5,926 bases of DNA. Origin: Methanomassiliicoccales archaeon (GTDB lineage Archaea; Thermoplasmatota; Thermoplasmata; Methanomassiliicoccales; JACIVX01). Made by a program: the position numbers and the translations under genes. The stretch lies in assembly GCA_028682925.1 (NCBI GenBank), contig JAJRAG010000147.1, positions 1 to 5,926 of the forward strand. The letters are read 5' to 3'. Positions 5,400-5,926 of this stretch are shown one piece after another. The stretch's first letter is position 1, and each line of letters begins with the position of its first letter. Below the pieces are notes generated by a model that was not told the DNA's origin, searched no databases, and saw only the letters and a program-made list of their open reading frames with translations.

Positions 5400-5411
5400 T
5401 TCGGGGGTGCT

Positions 5412-5417
5412 AGGGGG
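5412..5417 (+). promoter_or_regulatory. Shine-Dalgarno site for the TTG start of tupB
   Basis: AGGGGG followed by the 7-nt spacer ACACAGA and TTG at 5425. A GTG at 5407 in the same frame has a G-run touching it, which is too close. A GTG at 5437 is also in frame but less well spaced. Confidence 0.55.
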
Positions 5418-5424
5418 ACACAGA

Positions 5425-5926
5425 TTGGTTGATGGCGTGACATACGATGTCGTCCAAGTGACGCTTCTCTCACTGTATGTCTCGGGAAGCGCGACGATTC
5501 TGGGTTCCCTCATAGGCATCCCATTGGGAGCTGCCATCGGATTGAAAGAGTTTGGCGGAAAGGGACTGTTGAAGACGATAACCTACACCATGTACGGTTT
5601 TCCACCTGTGATCTCGGGATTATTCATCTACTACGTTTTCTCTCGTGCCGGACCTCTAGGTGACTTTGGCATCCTGTTCACACCGACTGCGATGATTTTC
5701 GCTCAGACACTGCTGGTCATACCATTGGTAGCGGGCATAACGATCACGTCTGTCACAGAGGTAGATAGGAACATCAAGAACACTGTTCGATCTCTTGGAG
5801 CAAGCAACAGGCAGGCCACGTTCACCGTGATAAAGGAGGCGTGGGTCGGTGTCATCACTGCTGTCATGATCGGATTCGGCAGGGCTATCGCCGAGGTCGG
5901 GGCAGCATACATGGTCGGTGGGAACA
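5425..5926 (+). CDS. tupB: Tungstate ABC transporter permease TupB, N-terminal part (runs off the right edge)
   Basis: The reading frame stays open to the window end, giving 167 residues. It is a hydrophobic ABC permease with segments at about 11-39, 50-72, 85-108 and 140-155. The N-terminal VTLLSLYVSGSATILGSLIG and the charged loop KEFGGKGLLKT fit this class of inner-membrane subunit. The EAA-type loop that contacts the ATPase is seen as RSLGASNRQ (122-130), then VIKEA (135-139) and FGRAIAEVGAAYMVGGN (151-167); the AEVGA-x-x-MVGGN block is characteristic of TupB. It should form the channel for tungstate delivered by TupA, with an ATPase (TupC) probably encoded next. The start is taken as TTG at 5425 on the strength of its SD. 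The product is then slightly shorter at the N-terminus than many TupB proteins. An alternative GTG at 5407 would add six residues. Confidence 0.9.
   Translation, partial: MVDGVTYDVVQVTLLSLYVSGSATILGSLIGIPLGAAIGLKEFGGKGLLKTITYTMYGFPPVISGLFIYYVFSRAGPLGDFGILFTPTAMIFAQTLLVIPLVAGITITSVTEVDRNIKNTVRSLGASNRQATFTVIKEAWVGVITAVMIGFGRAIAEVGAAYMVGGN

Overview
This window reads as a piece of an archaeal chromosome with moderate GC, compact genes and ordinary metabolic and transport functions. Several points suggest an archaeon. Starts are preceded by GGTGA, GAGGTG or AGGAGG Shine-Dalgarno (SD) sequences, two genes start with TTG, and TTTATATA or TTAAATAT TATA-like boxes lie upstream of genes. The best protein resemblances are a GldA-like dehydrogenase, a TupA-type tungstate binding protein and a HpPgdA/PuuE-like deacetylase. 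A Thermoplasmata or related euryarchaeal, probably anaerobic, source is a guess. No 16S or other phylogenetic marker is present.

Layout, left to right. The 5' end of a glycerol-dehydrogenase-like gene (minus strand) runs off the left edge and is preceded by a TATA-rich leader at 126-323. Next is a complete polysaccharide-deacetylase-family gene (minus, 324-1163). It is divergent from a D-2-hydroxyacid dehydrogenase (plus, 1290-2243) across a 126-bp intergenic region that holds a TATA box and a hairpin. The dehydrogenase ends 9 bp from the tail of a convergent CPA2-type Na+/H+ antiporter (minus, 2253-3452, TTG start with a strong SD). Across a roughly 200-bp divergent region is a family I inorganic pyrophosphatase (plus, 3655-4224). 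A 205-bp intergenic region, with a hairpin close behind the pyrophosphatase stop, leads to tupA (plus, 4430-5359) and then tupB (plus, from a TTG at 5425, running off the right edge).

How they fit together. The clearest functional unit is tupA-tupB: an extracytoplasmic tungstate-binding protein and its ABC permease. The ATPase gene (tupC) is expected just past the window. This implies tungsten- or molybdenum-dependent enzymes elsewhere in the genome. The pyrophosphatase and antiporter are housekeeping functions (PPi removal, ion homeostasis). The deacetylase, hydroxyacid dehydrogenase and glycerol-dehydrogenase-like gene are individually recognisable but do not form an obvious pathway. I see no mobile element, CRISPR array, tRNA, rRNA or defence system, and nothing that amounts to an undescribed system. 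The points most worth a second look are small structures: a long imperfect palindrome inside the gldA start region, a hairpin at the expected transcription start of the dehydrogenase, a hairpin after the pyrophosphatase gene, and a T-rich element between tupA and tupB.
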